A stretch of 64,000 nucleotides of DNA from Massilia timonae CCUG 45783. Its GTDB lineage: Bacteria > Pseudomonadota > Gammaproteobacteria > Burkholderiales > Burkholderiaceae_D. Position 1 is the stretch's first letter, and each line of letters starts with the position of its first letter. The DNA is taken from positions 522,873-586,872 of the forward strand of contig NZ_JH992922.1 in the NCBI RefSeq assembly GCF_000315425.1. Reading direction: 5' to 3'. The notes below the pieces were generated by a model, which saw only the letters and a list, made by a program, of their open reading frames with translations, was not told where the DNA came from and searched no databases. A program made the translations under genes and the position numbers. This document shows positions 36,116 through 47,301 of the stretch, piece by piece.

Positions 36116-36739
36116 TCATGCTCCCAACGCATATTGAATGATGTTCACCGCGAAGCGGGTATTGTCGACCGCGAGGAAACGCTTGTTGCGGAAGTCGTAA
36201 TCCCATTCGCAGCCATAGTCCTTGTTCGAGTACAGCACGCGCACACGCCCCCCGATCTCGATCGCCTTCAGGTACTCGTGCACCAGGTCGTCGCCCCAGC
36301 CATTGAGTTCCATCGACGTCGTCGGCGGCCCGTCCTCGAACTTGAAGAAGCACGAGTACAGCGGATGGTTGTTCGGGATCTTCTTGAGCGCATGCAGCCC
36401 GAAGATCTTCGCCATCTCGGCCTCGAACGACTTGGCGAACAGGCCGTCGATGTCGTGGTTGCAATCGTCCACGAAGACGAAGCCGCCGCCGCGCACGTAC
36501 TTCTCGAAATTGCTCCGTTCCGCCGGGGTGAACTGCACCAGCTTGTGGCCGGCCAGGTAGCAGAACGGCGCCTGCAGCATCTTCGGATCCGACAGGGCCA
36601 CCATGCGCTCGGTCGTATCCACCCGCAACGTGGTGTACTCCACCAGGGAGTTCAGCACGTTGCTGGGCATGCGGATATCTACGTCCCAGTTGCCCGATTC
36701 ATACATCAGGCGCGTGAAGTAGAAGTCGTAACTCGCCAT
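36116..36739 (-). CDS. DUF4159 protein
   Basis: A 207-residue protein that is a nearly complete DUF4159 domain, starting [17 protein letters not shown] and with [13 protein letters not shown] and the [23 protein letters not shown] core. There is no signal peptide or membrane helix, whereas DUF4159 is often the C-terminal part of larger membrane proteins. Its function is unknown. It stands between the first TldE gene (15 nt) and the MoxR gene (3 nt). Confidence 0.85.
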   Translation of the reverse strand: MASYDFYFTRLMYESGNWDVDIRMPSNVLNSLVEYTTLRVDTTERMVALSDPKMLQAPFCYLAGHKLVQFTPAERSNFEKYVRGGGFVFVDDCNHDIDGLFAKSFEAEMAKIFGLHALKKIPNNHPLYSCFFKFEDGPPTTSMELNGWGDDLVHEYLKAIEIGGRVRVLYSNKDYGCEWDYDFRNKRFLAVDNTRFAVNIIQYALGA

Positions 36740-36754
36740 GTAAACGCTCGATCG

Positions 36755-38092
36755 TCAGACCGCGTCGGACAGCGAGGTGAAGTTGAAGTCGCGCACCTTC
36801 ATCGGCGGCAGCACCATCTGGAACGGCACTTCGTCGCCGCCGATGATCTGCGGCTTGCCCAGTTCGTCGATATTGTTCAGGATCGTGACCGGGCTCTCGT
36901 TGAAGCGGAAGTTCTTGAGCGGGTACTTGATCTTGCCGTTCTCGACGTAGAAGGTGCCGTCGCGGGTCAGGCCCGTGAGCAGCAGCGACTGCGGATCGAC
37001 CATGCGGATATACCAGGTGCGGGTGACCACGATGCCCTTCTTGGTGCCTTCGATCAGCTCTTCCAGCGACTTGGTGCCGCCCGCCATGATCATATTGCCG
37101 TGACCCGCGGTGGCGCGCTTGCCGGTCTTCTGCGCCCAGTAGCGCGAGTAGTCGAGCGAGGCGACGCGGCCATCCTTGACCAGCTCGGTGCGTTCGCGCG
37201 CCAGCAGCGATTCGTTGTCCCATGGCGCGACCGGCACGTCCTTGTCCCACGGGTCGGCCCAGATGTTCACCTGGCTGTCGAACAGCTTGTCGCCCAGGCG
37301 GTTCTTGCCGCCGGCCTTCGACAGGAAGCTGCGGCCCTCGTCGGCCGAACGCGCGTCGAAGGCGCCGAACATATTGCCGAGGATTTCCGAGGTCGCCGCC
37401 GGCTCCAGGATCACGGTGTAGCGGCCCGGTTCCAGCGCGCGCGCCTCCACCGAACGCAGCGCCTTCTCGATCGCGATCTCGGCCGCTTCGCGCGCGTCGA
37501 AGCGCGCGGCGTCGACCGCCGAGCGGGTCACCCAGCCGGAACCGCGGCCGTCCTCGGTGCGCGCGGTGAGGCTGAACGACAGGTCGGTGAAGTCCTGGTG
37601 GCCGAACACGCCGTTCGAGTTGGCGATGGTCGAGAAACGGGTGCTGTCGGTGAAGAAGCCGGCGGTGACCAGCTTGTTCTTGCGCGCCAGCTCGATGCAG
37701 GTCGCCGCCACCTCGGCCCGGAAGTCCGGGTCGATCGCCGCGGTCTTGGGCACGAAGGTGGTGGTGGCGCGGTATTCCTGCTTGGCGATGGCGGGCATGA
37801 ATTCCGGATTCTCCGGCGCCAGCTTCGCCAGTTCCTCGGCGCGGCGCACGGCCTTTTCCAGCGACTTGTCGTCGAATTCGTTGATCACGGCGGTGCCGCT
37901 GCGCTTGCCGAAGGCCACGCGCACGACCAGCTGCATGTCTTCGGTCAGGCCGGCGGTCGACACGCTGTTGCGCGCGAAGCGCACGTTGCCGACGCGGCTG
38001 CCTTCGATCCCCACCGTGCACTCGTCGGCTTTCGACAGCGACAGCACGCGATCGGTGATACGTTTTGCTTGTTCCTGATTCAGGGATTTCAT
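36755..38092 (-). CDS. TldE/PmbA-family protein, copy 1
   Basis: A 445-residue member of the TldD/TldE (U62) family. It lacks the HExxxH metal site, which marks the TldE (PmbA) partner; in E. coli TldD and TldE form a metallopeptidase that trims unfolded peptides such as the microcin B17 leader. Typical segments are [39 protein letters not shown] and [20 protein letters not shown]. No signal peptide is present. It is 10 nt from its TldD partner and closely resembles copy 2 at 39805-41139. Confidence 0.92.
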   Translation of the reverse strand: MKSLNQEQAKRITDRVLSLSKADECTVGIEGSRVGNVRFARNSVSTAGLTEDMQLVVRVAFGKRSGTAVINEFDDKSLEKAVRRAEELAKLAPENPEFMPAIAKQEYRATTTFVPKTAAIDPDFRAEVAATCIELARKNKLVTAGFFTDSTRFSTIANSNGVFGHQDFTDLSFSLTARTEDGRGSGWVTRSAVDAARFDAREAAEIAIEKALRSVEARALEPGRYTVILEPAATSEILGNMFGAFDARSADEGRSFLSKAGGKNRLGDKLFDSQVNIWADPWDKDVPVAPWDNESLLARERTELVKDGRVASLDYSRYWAQKTGKRATAGHGNMIMAGGTKSLEELIEGTKKGIVVTRTWYIRMVDPQSLLLTGLTRDGTFYVENGKIKYPLKNFRFNESPVTILNNIDELGKPQIIGGDEVPFQMVLPPMKVRDFNFTSLSDAV

Positions 38093-38102
38093 CCTGGTCT
38101 CC

Positions 38103-39740
38103 TTATCCGATCTTGCGTGCGGTATTGATGACGTTGATGCCGTTGAAGCGGGTGGTGCTCGATCCGTGCGACACCGCGCTCACCTGGCTCGGCTGCCCCT
38201 TGCCGTCGAAGAAGGAGCCGCCCATGCGCCAGTCGCGCTCGTCGCAGATGGCCGAGCAGGCATTCCAGAATTCCTGGGTATTCGCCTGGTAGGCCACGTC
38301 CTCGAGCGGGCCGGTGATCTTGCCGTTCTTGATCTCGTAGTACAGCGTGCCGCCGAACTGGAAGTTGTAGCGCTGCTGGTCGATCGAGTAGGAGCCGCGG
38401 CCCAGGATATAGATGCCCTTCTTGACGTCCTTGACCATCTCGTCCGGCGTCAGGCGCGCCTTGCCCGGCTCCAGCGAGACGTTCGGCATGCGCTGGAACT
38501 GCACCGTGCTCCAGCTGTCGGCGTACGAGCAGCCGTGCGATTCCTTCTCGCCGATGATGTGGGCCTGGTCGCGCGTGGCCTGGTAGTTGACCAGGACGCC
38601 GTTGCGGATGATGTCCCACTGCTTGGCCGGCACGCCCTCGTCGTCGTAGCCGATCAGGCCCAGCGAGCCCGGCGTGGTGCGGTCCGCGACAAAATTGACG
38701 CGCTCTGCGCCGTACTTGAATTTCTTGCTCTGCCACTTGTCGAGACCCACGAAGCTGGTGCCGGCGTAGTTGGCTTCGTAGCCGAGCACGCGGTCCAGTT
38801 CCGTCGGGTGGCCGACGTTTTCGTGGATGGTCAGGAACAAGTGTTCGGGGCTGAGCACGAGGTCGTATTTGCCCGGCTCGACCGACTTGGCGCTGAGCTT
38901 CTCGCGCGCCTGCCTGCCGGCCAGGCGCGCATCCTCGACGATGTCGTAGGACTTGGTGTACAGCGTGGTGACGCCGCCGGCGGCGCGCACCTTGTCTTCG
39001 GGACGCGCGTCGAAATATTCATAGCCCATCGAGGCCGGGGCGCCCAGGCCGCCGCGCGAGCGGAACTTGCCGGTGGCCTTGTCGACCGCAGTGGCATTGA
39101 TCGGGGCCCACAGGCGGTGCACGTCCTGGTCGATATAGGAGCCGTCGGTCGAGGCGAAGTATTTTTGCTGGTTGATCTGGAACAGCGAGGCGGTCATGAA
39201 GTTCGCGCCCGCATCCAGGCCGGCCTTGTTGGCGGCGATCAGCATGTCGGCCTTTTCCTTGACCGGCAGGGTGCGCCAATCCTTCTTGATCGGCGTGGCC
39301 CATGCCACTTCGCCCACGCCCTTCACCGGCGCCAGGCGCACCGGCTCGATCTGCAGCCTGGCGTTGGCCTTGGCGATCGCCACCGCCTGGCGCGCGGCCT
39401 GGGCGACGCCGTCCGCGGTCATGCTGTTGGTCGAGGCGAAGCCGTAGGCGCCGTCGGCGATCACGCGCACCCCCACGCCGCTCGATTCGGTATTGTTGAT
39501 GCTTTCGACGTTCAGGTCGCGCGTGACGATGAACTGGTTCAGGTAGCGGCCGATGCGCACGTCGCAGTACGACGCGCCGGCCTGGGTGGCCGCGCCCATG
39601 GCGGTGTCGGCCAGGACCTTCTTGGCGCTTGCCGCCATCGGCTTGAGCAGGTCTTCGGCCGCGATCGCATTGCCGAACACCGGAATGAGCATGGCGCCGG
39701 CAGTGCCGGCGCCGATCTGCAGGAATTGTCGACGTTCCAT
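38103..39740 (-). CDS. TldD-family metallopeptidase with Tat signal, copy 1
   Basis: A 545-residue TldD homologue. The metal site HENVGH (H306, E307, H311) is intact, followed by [16 protein letters not shown]. The N-terminus [20 protein letters not shown] is a twin-arginine signal (RRQFLQ), so the enzyme is likely exported folded, unlike cytosolic E. coli TldD. A cysteine-containing segment near the C-terminus ([20 protein letters not shown]) may supply a further ligand. I chose 39740 as start because it gives the Tat signal; the frame is open 11 codons further. The partner TldE gene follows after 10 nt. Confidence 0.92.
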   Translation of the reverse strand: MERRQFLQIGAGTAGAMLIPVFGNAIAAEDLLKPMAASAKKVLADTAMGAATQAGASYCDVRIGRYLNQFIVTRDLNVESINNTESSGVGVRVIADGAYGFASTNSMTADGVAQAARQAVAIAKANARLQIEPVRLAPVKGVGEVAWATPIKKDWRTLPVKEKADMLIAANKAGLDAGANFMTASLFQINQQKYFASTDGSYIDQDVHRLWAPINATAVDKATGKFRSRGGLGAPASMGYEYFDARPEDKVRAAGGVTTLYTKSYDIVEDARLAGRQAREKLSAKSVEPGKYDLVLSPEHLFLTIHENVGHPTELDRVLGYEANYAGTSFVGLDKWQSKKFKYGAERVNFVADRTTPGSLGLIGYDDEGVPAKQWDIIRNGVLVNYQATRDQAHIIGEKESHGCSYADSWSTVQFQRMPNVSLEPGKARLTPDEMVKDVKKGIYILGRGSYSIDQQRYNFQFGGTLYYEIKNGKITGPLEDVAYQANTQEFWNACSAICDERDWRMGGSFFDGKGQPSQVSAVSHGSSTTRFNGINVINTARKIG

Positions 39741-39777
39741 GAATTCTCCAGGTGCGGTGCCCTCGGGTGGCATCCGC

Positions 39778-39798
39778 GTGGGCGGACAAGCCGCCCAC
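39778..39798. repeat. Palindromic element between the two TldD/TldE pairs
   Basis: GTGGGCGG / CCGCCCAC, a perfect 8-bp stem with a 5-nt ACAAG loop in the 64-nt gap between copy-2 TldE and copy-1 TldD. On the minus strand it reads GTAGGGTGGGCGGCTTGTCC and onwards, which resembles short dispersed palindromes I associate with Oxalobacteraceae genomes. It could also partly terminate or protect the transcript inside the cluster. Confidence 0.5.
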
Positions 39799-39804
39799 CC
39801 TACG

Positions 39805-41139
39805 TTAAACGGCGTCCGACAGCGACGTGAAGTTGAAGTCGCGGATCTTCATCGACGGGATCAGCATCGAGTAGCGCGCTTCGTCGGCGCCGATCACCAC
39901 CGGCTTGCCGATCTCTTCGATATTGTTCAGCATCGTCACCGGGCTTTCGTTGAAACGGAAGTTCTTGATCGGATGCTTGATCTTGCCGTTCTCGACGTAG
40001 AAGGTGCCGTCGCGGGTCAGGCCGGTCAGCAGCACCGATTGCGGGTCCACCATGCGGATGTACCAGGTGCGGGTGACCAGCACGCCCTTCCTGGTGTTGG
40101 CGATCAGCTCTTCGGTGCTCTTGTTGGTGCCGGCCATGATGATGTTGCCGGCCGCGCCCACCGCGCGCTGCTTCTTCTGCTGCGCCCAGTAGCGCGAGTA
40201 GTCGAGAGCGTTGATCTTGCCGTCCTTGACCAGCTCCACGCGTTCGCGCGGCAGCATGTCGTTATCCCATGGCAGCACGGCGACGTCCTTGTCCCATGGG
40301 TCGGACCAGATGTTGACCTGGCTGTCGAACAGCTTGTCGCCCAGCCGGTTCTTGCCGCCGGCCTTCGACAGGAAGCTGCGGCCCTCGTCGGCGCGGCGCG
40401 CGTCGAAGCCGCCCAGCATGAAGGACAGCAGGTCCGACGTCGCCGCCGGCTCCATGATCACGGTGTAGCGGCCCGGCTCCAGCGCCTTGGCGTCGACCGA
40501 GCGCAAGGCCTTCTCGATCGCGATCTCGGCCGCTTCGCGCGGGTCGAACTTGGTGACGTCGCGCGCCGAGCGCTTGACCCAGCCCGAACCGCGGCCGTCT
40601 TCGGTGCGCACGGTCAGGGTGAAGTCGAGCGAGGTCGCGACCTGGTGGCCGAACAGGCCGTTCGAGTTGGCGACGGTCTCGAAGCTGGTGCGGTCGGTGA
40701 AGAAGCCGGCCGAGACCAGGCCGCGCTTGCGGCACCCCTCGATCGCGTAGGCGGCGGCCTGCGCGCGGTACTCCGGATCGATGTCGGCGGTCTTCTGCAC
40801 GAAGGTGTCGGACGGCTTGTAGGCGGTCTTGGCGATCGCCGGGATGAATTCCGGATTGTCCGGCGCCAGCTTCGCCAGGTCTTCGGCGCGGCGCACGGCG
40901 CGCTCGATCGACTTGTCGTCGAACTCGTTGATGGTGGCCGTGCCCTGCTTCTTGCCGAATGCGACCTGCACCTGCACGCGGGTGTCGTCGGCCAGGCCGG
41001 CGGTCGAGACGGCGTTGCGGGCGAAGCGGATGTTGCCGATGGTGCTGCCTTCGATGTTGACGATGCACTCGTCGGCCTTGGTCAGCGACATCACGCGATC
41101 GCTGATCTTCCTGGTTTGTTCCTGGGTCAAGATGCTCAT
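39805..41139 (-). CDS. TldE/PmbA-family protein, copy 2
   Basis: A 444-residue TldE-type protein without the HExxxH site, visibly a paralogue of the copy at 36755-38092 (shared [20 protein letters not shown] and [28 protein letters not shown]). It starts MSILTQEQTRKISDRVMSLT and has no signal peptide. Differences are spread over the whole length, so the duplication is not recent. It lies 13 nt after its TldD partner gene. Confidence 0.92.
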   Translation of the reverse strand: MSILTQEQTRKISDRVMSLTKADECIVNIEGSTIGNIRFARNAVSTAGLADDTRVQVQVAFGKKQGTATINEFDDKSIERAVRRAEDLAKLAPDNPEFIPAIAKTAYKPSDTFVQKTADIDPEYRAQAAAYAIEGCRKRGLVSAGFFTDRTSFETVANSNGLFGHQVATSLDFTLTVRTEDGRGSGWVKRSARDVTKFDPREAAEIAIEKALRSVDAKALEPGRYTVIMEPAATSDLLSFMLGGFDARRADEGRSFLSKAGGKNRLGDKLFDSQVNIWSDPWDKDVAVLPWDNDMLPRERVELVKDGKINALDYSRYWAQQKKQRAVGAAGNIIMAGTNKSTEELIANTRKGVLVTRTWYIRMVDPQSVLLTGLTRDGTFYVENGKIKHPIKNFRFNESPVTMLNNIEEIGKPVVIGADEARYSMLIPSMKIRDFNFTSLSDAV

Positions 41140-41152
41140 GTGCGTCCCTGCC

Positions 41153-42787
<1,635 letters not shown>

Positions 42788-43116
42788 GTGTTCTCCTGAA
42801 TGACCTACTTCCGGGCAGCGGTTCCGCAAACAGCTCGGCGCCGCTCTTGTATGTACATCGCTATTGTTTTGGATTTGCCTGTGTGCCACGCGGCAAACCT
42901 CTCAACGATAGCATCGACTTAACGTTTTGAATAGGCAATCTTTGTGCCACCTCAATGCAATGTTCTCTGCCTGTGCAAGGCACTGTCAGTACAATGAATA
43001 TTCCACGCATATGCATATACGGCGAACGCTTGACTATGGAGGTTGCCTGTTCGATCATCCTCGGGCTGACGGCGGCGAACCGCCTGCCGTCCCACCCACC
43101 AAGGAGACCTCGCACG
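42788..43116. promoter_or_regulatory. Control region between the TldD/E-MoxR cluster and the methyltransferase gene
   Basis: A 329-nt divergent spacer, AT-richer around 42850-43020. For the plus-strand gene a promoter is visible: -35 TTGACT (43030-43035), 17-nt spacer, -10 GATCAT (43053-43058), and an AAGGAG ribosome site at 43101-43106. For the minus-strand cluster I found no clear hexamer pair. Confidence 0.5.
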
Positions 43117-43902
43117 ATGAAACGACTGATCCTGGCCGCGATGCTGGCAACCGGCCTTGCCGGCGCCGCGCACGCGGACGACGCCCTGAAATCCGCCATC
43201 GCCGGCGAACACCGCGCCGCCGCCAGCAAGGCCCGCGACGCCTACCGCCACCCTTACGAAACCCTGACCTTCTTCGGCATCAAGCCGAACATGACGGTGA
43301 TCGAGCTGTCGCCGGGCGGCGGCTGGTACACCGAGATCCTGGCGCCCTACCTGCGCGACCAGGGCAAGCTGTATGGCGCCGTGCCGGACGCCGAGAGCCG
43401 CGGCGGCAAGGCCTTCCGCGACAGGCTGGCGGCCAATGGCGCCGTGTACGGCAAGGTGACCCCGGTCCAGTTCGCGCCACCGGGCAGCATCGCGCTGGGC
43501 GCGCCGAACAGCGTCGACATGGTGGTCACCTTCCGCAACCTGCACAACTGGCTGGGCAATGGCGACGACGCCGTGCTCACCGTGCTGAAGGAAGCGCACA
43601 AGGTCTTGAAGCCGGGCGGCGTGCTGGGCGTGGTCGAGCACCGCCTGCCGGCGAAGATGGAGCAGGACGCCAAGGCCTCGAGCGGCTATATGCACGAGGC
43701 ATACGTGATCCGCATGGCCGAACGCGCCGGCTTCAAGCTGGCCGCCAAGTCGGAGGTGAACGCCAATCCGAAGGACACCGCCGACCATGAAAAAGGCGTG
43801 TGGACCCTGCCGCCGGTGCTGACCAACAAGGACAAGGACCGCGAGAAGTACCTCGCCATCGGCGAGAGCGACCGCATGACGCTCAAGTTCGTCAAGCAGT
43901 AA
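43117..43902 (+). CDS. Exported class I SAM-dependent methyltransferase-like protein
   Basis: A 261-residue protein with a signal peptide (MKRLILAAMLATGLAGAAHA-D) followed by a class I methyltransferase fold: motif I VIELSPGGGWYTEIL (about 61-75), motif II/III FRNLHNWLGNGDD, and HKVLKPGGVLGVVEHR. Proteins of this predicted family are found with signal peptides in many proteobacteria although SAM is not expected in the periplasm, so activity and substrate are open. Start chosen at 43117 for the signal peptide and the AAGGAG site; the frame is open 54 codons further upstream. Confidence 0.8.
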   Translation: MKRLILAAMLATGLAGAAHADDALKSAIAGEHRAAASKARDAYRHPYETLTFFGIKPNMTVIELSPGGGWYTEILAPYLRDQGKLYGAVPDAESRGGKAFRDRLAANGAVYGKVTPVQFAPPGSIALGAPNSVDMVVTFRNLHNWLGNGDDAVLTVLKEAHKVLKPGGVLGVVEHRLPAKMEQDAKASSGYMHEAYVIRMAERAGFKLAAKSEVNANPKDTADHEKGVWTLPPVLTNKDKDREKYLAIGESDRMTLKFVKQ

Positions 43903-43914
43903 GCATAAGCGCCA

Positions 43915-43948
43915 CGTCGCGAAGGAAGGCCGGTATTCCTTCGCGACG
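43915..43948. terminator. Hairpin terminator-like structure after the methyltransferase gene
   Basis: Perfect 13-bp inverted repeat CGTCGCGAAGGAA / TTCCTTCGCGACG with an 8-nt loop, 12 nt after the stop codon. Only a short T-containing stretch follows (ATTCCCGTATTTCC), so termination may be incomplete; the stem itself is very stable. Confidence 0.6.
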
Positions 43949-44023
43949 ATTCCCGTATTTCCTTTTGCGCCGCCTGTGGTTATTCTTCTGGATGCATCCT
44001 GAACCGTCCATTCGAAGGAAACC

Positions 44024-45643
44024 ATGAAGACTCTGCCGACATTGCGCCTGGCCGCCCTCCTCCTTGGCGCCTGCGGCGCCGCGCACGCCCAGGACACCGT
44101 GCCGCCCGAGGTCCAGGCCATGCCTGCTCCTGCTCCTGCTCCTACTCCTGCCACGGCGCCCGCCGTCGCTCCCGCAGTTGCTCCCCCTGCCGCCAAGAGC
44201 GCCGTGCCCGCGCCGGTCCTGCCCGCGGTCGAGAACTCGGTGGTGAAGATCTTCGCCACGATCCGCCGCCCCGAACCCTATAAACCCTGGACCAAGGCGG
44301 CCCCAGCCTCGGTCACCGGTTCCGGCGTCATCATCGAGGGCAAGCGCATCCTGACCAATGCCCACGTGGTCGGCTATGCGAGCCAGGTCGAGGTGCAGGC
44401 CAGCCAGTCGGGCGACAAGGTGGCCGCCAAGGTGATCGCGCTGGCGCGCGGCATCGACCTGGCCGTGCTGGAACTGGAAGACCCGTCCTTCTTCGACAAG
44501 CGCCCGCCGGTGCCGCGCGCGCCCGTGCTGCCCGACGTGCGCCAGCAGGTGTTCGCCTACGGCTATCCGGTCGGCGGCAATTCGCTGTCGACCACCACCG
44601 GCATCGTCTCGCGCGTGGAGTTCGTCAACTACGGCGCCTTCAGCTCGGGCCTGCGGATCCAGATCGACGCCCCGATCAATCCCGGCAACAGCGGCGGCCC
44701 GGTGGTGTCCGGCGACCGCATGGTCGGCCTGGCCTTCGCCGGCGCGGCCAATGCGCAGAATATCGGCTACGTGATCCCCAATGAGGAAATCGAACTGTTC
44801 CTGCGCGACGTGGCCGACGGCCGCTACGACGGCAAGCCGCTGCTGCACGACAGCGTGCAGACGCTGGAAAACCCGGCGCTGCGCCAGTTCCTCAAGCTGG
44901 ATAAATCGGTCGAAGGCGCGGTGGTGCACCGCCCCTACCGGGTCGACGCCAGCTGGCCGCTGAAAGAGTGGGACGTGATCACCCATATCGGCGAACATGC
45001 GGTCGACAACCAGGGCATGGTCAAGCTGGGCTCGAACCTGCGCGTGCGCTTCCAGTACCGCATCCAGCAGGTGGCGAAGAACGGCAAGGTCTTGATGACC
45101 ATCATCCGCGGCGGCAAGCAGATGAAGGTCGAGGTGCCGGCCACCGGTCCGCGTCCACTGCTGATCTCGGACCTGGACGGCGGCTATCCGTCCTATTTCA
45201 TCTATGGCCCGATCACCTTCTCGCGCGCCACCAGCGAATTCATGAGTTTTGTCGCCGGCAGCGCGCCGGGGATGAACGCCTACGCCTTCAACGCCAGCCC
45301 GCTGGTCACGCAGCGTGGCGACTCGCCGACGCCGGAGCGCGAAGAGCTGGTGGTGATCAGCGCGCCGTTCTTCCCGCACAAGCTGGTGAGTGGCTACAAC
45401 AATCGCTTCGGCTCGGTGATCGAATCGGTGAACGGCGAGAAGGTGCACAGCCTGCGCCACCTGGTGGAACTGCTGCGCGACCTGAAGGACGAGCAGGTGG
45501 TGCTGCGCTTCGACCAGCGCTACGGCGAGACCATGATCCTGCCGCGCCAGGCGACGCTGGCGGCGACCGAGTCCATCCTGTCGGACAACGGGATCAGGAC
45601 GCAGGGGTCGGAAGACATGATGAAGGTGTGGGAGCGCAAATAA
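44024..45643 (+). CDS. DegP-like serine protease with PDZ domains
   Basis: Exported trypsin-fold protease of 539 residues. Signal peptide about 1-22; a Pro/Ala-rich linker (about 33-66, repeats of PA/AP/VAP); protease domain about 68-270 with the catalytic triad H114 (TNAHVV), D145 (GIDLAV) and S223 (GNSGGP); then PDZ-like regions (about 285-375 and 430-510). The arrangement PVGGNSLSTTTGIVSR and the C-terminal pattern are like plant DegP9-type proteases rather than the trimeric E. coli DegP. It probably acts on periplasmic proteins. It shares a bidirectional terminator with the next gene. Confidence 0.88.
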   Translation: MKTLPTLRLAALLLGACGAAHAQDTVPPEVQAMPAPAPAPTPATAPAVAPAVAPPAAKSAVPAPVLPAVENSVVKIFATIRRPEPYKPWTKAAPASVTGSGVIIEGKRILTNAHVVGYASQVEVQASQSGDKVAAKVIALARGIDLAVLELEDPSFFDKRPPVPRAPVLPDVRQQVFAYGYPVGGNSLSTTTGIVSRVEFVNYGAFSSGLRIQIDAPINPGNSGGPVVSGDRMVGLAFAGAANAQNIGYVIPNEEIELFLRDVADGRYDGKPLLHDSVQTLENPALRQFLKLDKSVEGAVVHRPYRVDASWPLKEWDVITHIGEHAVDNQGMVKLGSNLRVRFQYRIQQVAKNGKVLMTIIRGGKQMKVEVPATGPRPLLISDLDGGYPSYFIYGPITFSRATSEFMSFVAGSAPGMNAYAFNASPLVTQRGDSPTPEREELVVISAPFFPHKLVSGYNNRFGSVIESVNGEKVHSLRHLVELLRDLKDEQVVLRFDQRYGETMILPRQATLAATESILSDNGIRTQGSEDMMKVWERK

Positions 45644-45656
45644 GCTCCCCACCACG

Positions 45657-45689
45657 AAAAACGCCCGCGAACATGCGGGCGTTTTTTTT
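45657..45689. terminator. Bidirectional rho-independent terminator
   Basis: Stem ACGCCCGC (45661-45668) / GCGGGCGT (45675-45682) with a 6-nt loop GAACAT, flanked by an A-run (45657-45661) and eight Ts (45682-45689). It can stop both the protease gene and the convergent hydrolase gene. Confidence 0.9.
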
Positions 45690-45690
45690 C

Positions 45691-47301
45691 TTACTTCGCC
45701 TTTTTCACCGGCGTGAACAGCAGGTCCTGGAAGTCGTAGCTGAAGTCGGTCTCGGTCGATACCGGCTTCATGCGCATCCGCTCGATCGAACCGTCGTGGT
45801 CCAGCGAGAACGTCGCATAGGCGTCGGCGTTGAAGTTGCGTTCCTTCCAGCGCACGATGAAGGTGTCGTGCTGGAAGTGCTCCATCTCGCCGGTCAGGTC
45901 GGGCGTGCGCGAGAACGACATCACCAGCTTGCTCCCCTGGCGCTTGACGGTCGCCTTGCCATACCAGGCGTCCTCGTACTCGCCTTCGTAGTCCCACAGC
46001 GGCAGCGACGGCTTCGAGGCCTTGGCGCGACTGGCGCTTTCACCCTTTACGCGCGCCGCTTCCTTTTCGCGCGCTTCGCGGTCGACCTCGGCGATGCGGC
46101 CGATCCAGTCGGTCGGCGCCACACCCAGGTACTGGTCCAGCAGGCGGTATTGCAGCGCATTGAGCGACGGGCCGCTTTCGGCATTGGTGAAGATCGCGAT
46201 GCCCAGCTTCGCTTCCGGCACCAGCATGACGCGCGAATAGAAGCCCTGCAGCGCGCCGCCGTGCATCGCCACCAGCTTGCCCTGGTAGTCCCGCAGCTGG
46301 AAGCCCAGGCCATAGGCGAAGAAGTTCGGCTTGGTCGCCGCCAGCGGTGGACGCGGCTCGTTGATCTTCATCGGCGTCTGCGCGGTCCACATCTCGCGCG
46401 CCTGTTTCTCGGACCACAGGCGCACTTCCTTGCCGCCCACAGCTTGCGGGAGGCGGCCCTGGTCGAGCAGCACGTTCATCCAGCGCGCGATGTCCTCGGC
46501 ATTGGTGTTGATGCCCACCGCGCCCATCGCGTTTGCCACCGGCATCGGCTTGACCACCGCCGCCTTGCCATTGATCTTGCTGTGCGGCGCCGACACGTTC
46601 ATGCCCGGCTTGTGCTGGTCCAGGCTCGTGGTCGTCGCGGTCATGCCGACCGGATCGAGGATCCATTCGCGCATGGTCGCGCCCCAGTCCTTGCCCGACT
46701 TTTGCGCGATGATCTTGCCGGCCACGATGTACAGCAGGTTGTCGTAGGCGTAGCTGTTGCGGAAGCTCGTCGCCGGCTTGATGTAGCGGAGGTTGTGGAT
46801 GATCTCGTCGGTGCTGAAGGTGGTGGTGGGCCACCACATCAGGTCACCGGCGCCGAGTCCCAGGCCGCTGCGGTGCGTGAGCAAGTCGCGCACCGTCATC
46901 TCGGCCGTCACGTACGCATCGTACATGCGGAAGTCCGGCAAGTGCTTGATGACCGGGTCGTCCCATTCCAGCTTGCCCTGGTCGACCAGCATCGCCAGCC
47001 CCGCCGCCGTGAAGGCCTTGGAGTTGGACGCGATCTCGAAGATGGTCTTGCCGTCGACCGGCGTCGGGTCGCCAAGTTTTCGCACGCCGAAGCCCTGGGT
47101 GACGACGACCTTGCCGTCCTTGACCACCGCGATGGCGATGCCGGGGACGTCGAAGGTTTTCAGGACGCGGTTGACGTCGGCTTCCAGGTTGTAGGCGGGC
47201 GCCACCGCGGTGGCGGCTGGCGCGGCGGCGGTCTGTGCAACAGCGGCGGTCGTGCACAAGGCGAGCAGCAGCGCGCCGGCGAGTCGGTTCATGGTCATCA
47301 T
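45691..47301 (-). CDS. Beta-lactamase-fold serine hydrolase with DUF3471
   Basis: A 536-residue exported protein of the class C beta-lactamase/DD-peptidase/esterase group. Signal peptide about 1-22. Active-site motifs: SxxK as SNSK (S92, K95), YxN as YDN, and HGG in MHGGALQG. A C-terminal DUF3471 domain (about 440-530; WDYEGEYEDAWYGKATVKRQ) follows. It could be an esterase or D-aminopeptidase; resistance cannot be inferred. I chose the ATG at 47301, which overlaps the upstream stop by 4 nt (ATGA), so it is coupled to the aminopeptidase gene. Confidence 0.87.
   Translation of the reverse strand: MMTMNRLAGALLLALCTTAAVAQTAAAPAATAVAPAYNLEADVNRVLKTFDVPGIAIAVVKDGKVVVTQGFGVRKLGDPTPVDGKTIFEIASNSKAFTAAGLAMLVDQGKLEWDDPVIKHLPDFRMYDAYVTAEMTVRDLLTHRSGLGLGAGDLMWWPTTTFSTDEIIHNLRYIKPATSFRNSYAYDNLLYIVAGKIIAQKSGKDWGATMREWILDPVGMTATTTSLDQHKPGMNVSAPHSKINGKAAVVKPMPVANAMGAVGINTNAEDIARWMNVLLDQGRLPQAVGGKEVRLWSEKQAREMWTAQTPMKINEPRPPLAATKPNFFAYGLGFQLRDYQGKLVAMHGGALQGFYSRVMLVPEAKLGIAIFTNAESGPSLNALQYRLLDQYLGVAPTDWIGRIAEVDREAREKEAARVKGESASRAKASKPSLPLWDYEGEYEDAWYGKATVKRQGSKLVMSFSRTPDLTGEMEHFQHDTFIVRWKERNFNADAYATFSLDHDGSIERMRMKPVSTETDFSYDFQDLLFTPVKKAK

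Noticed and set aside
44125-44215. Short repeats CCTGCTCCTGCTCC
   Set aside because: They encode the Pro/Ala linker of the DegP-like protease and need no separate explanation.
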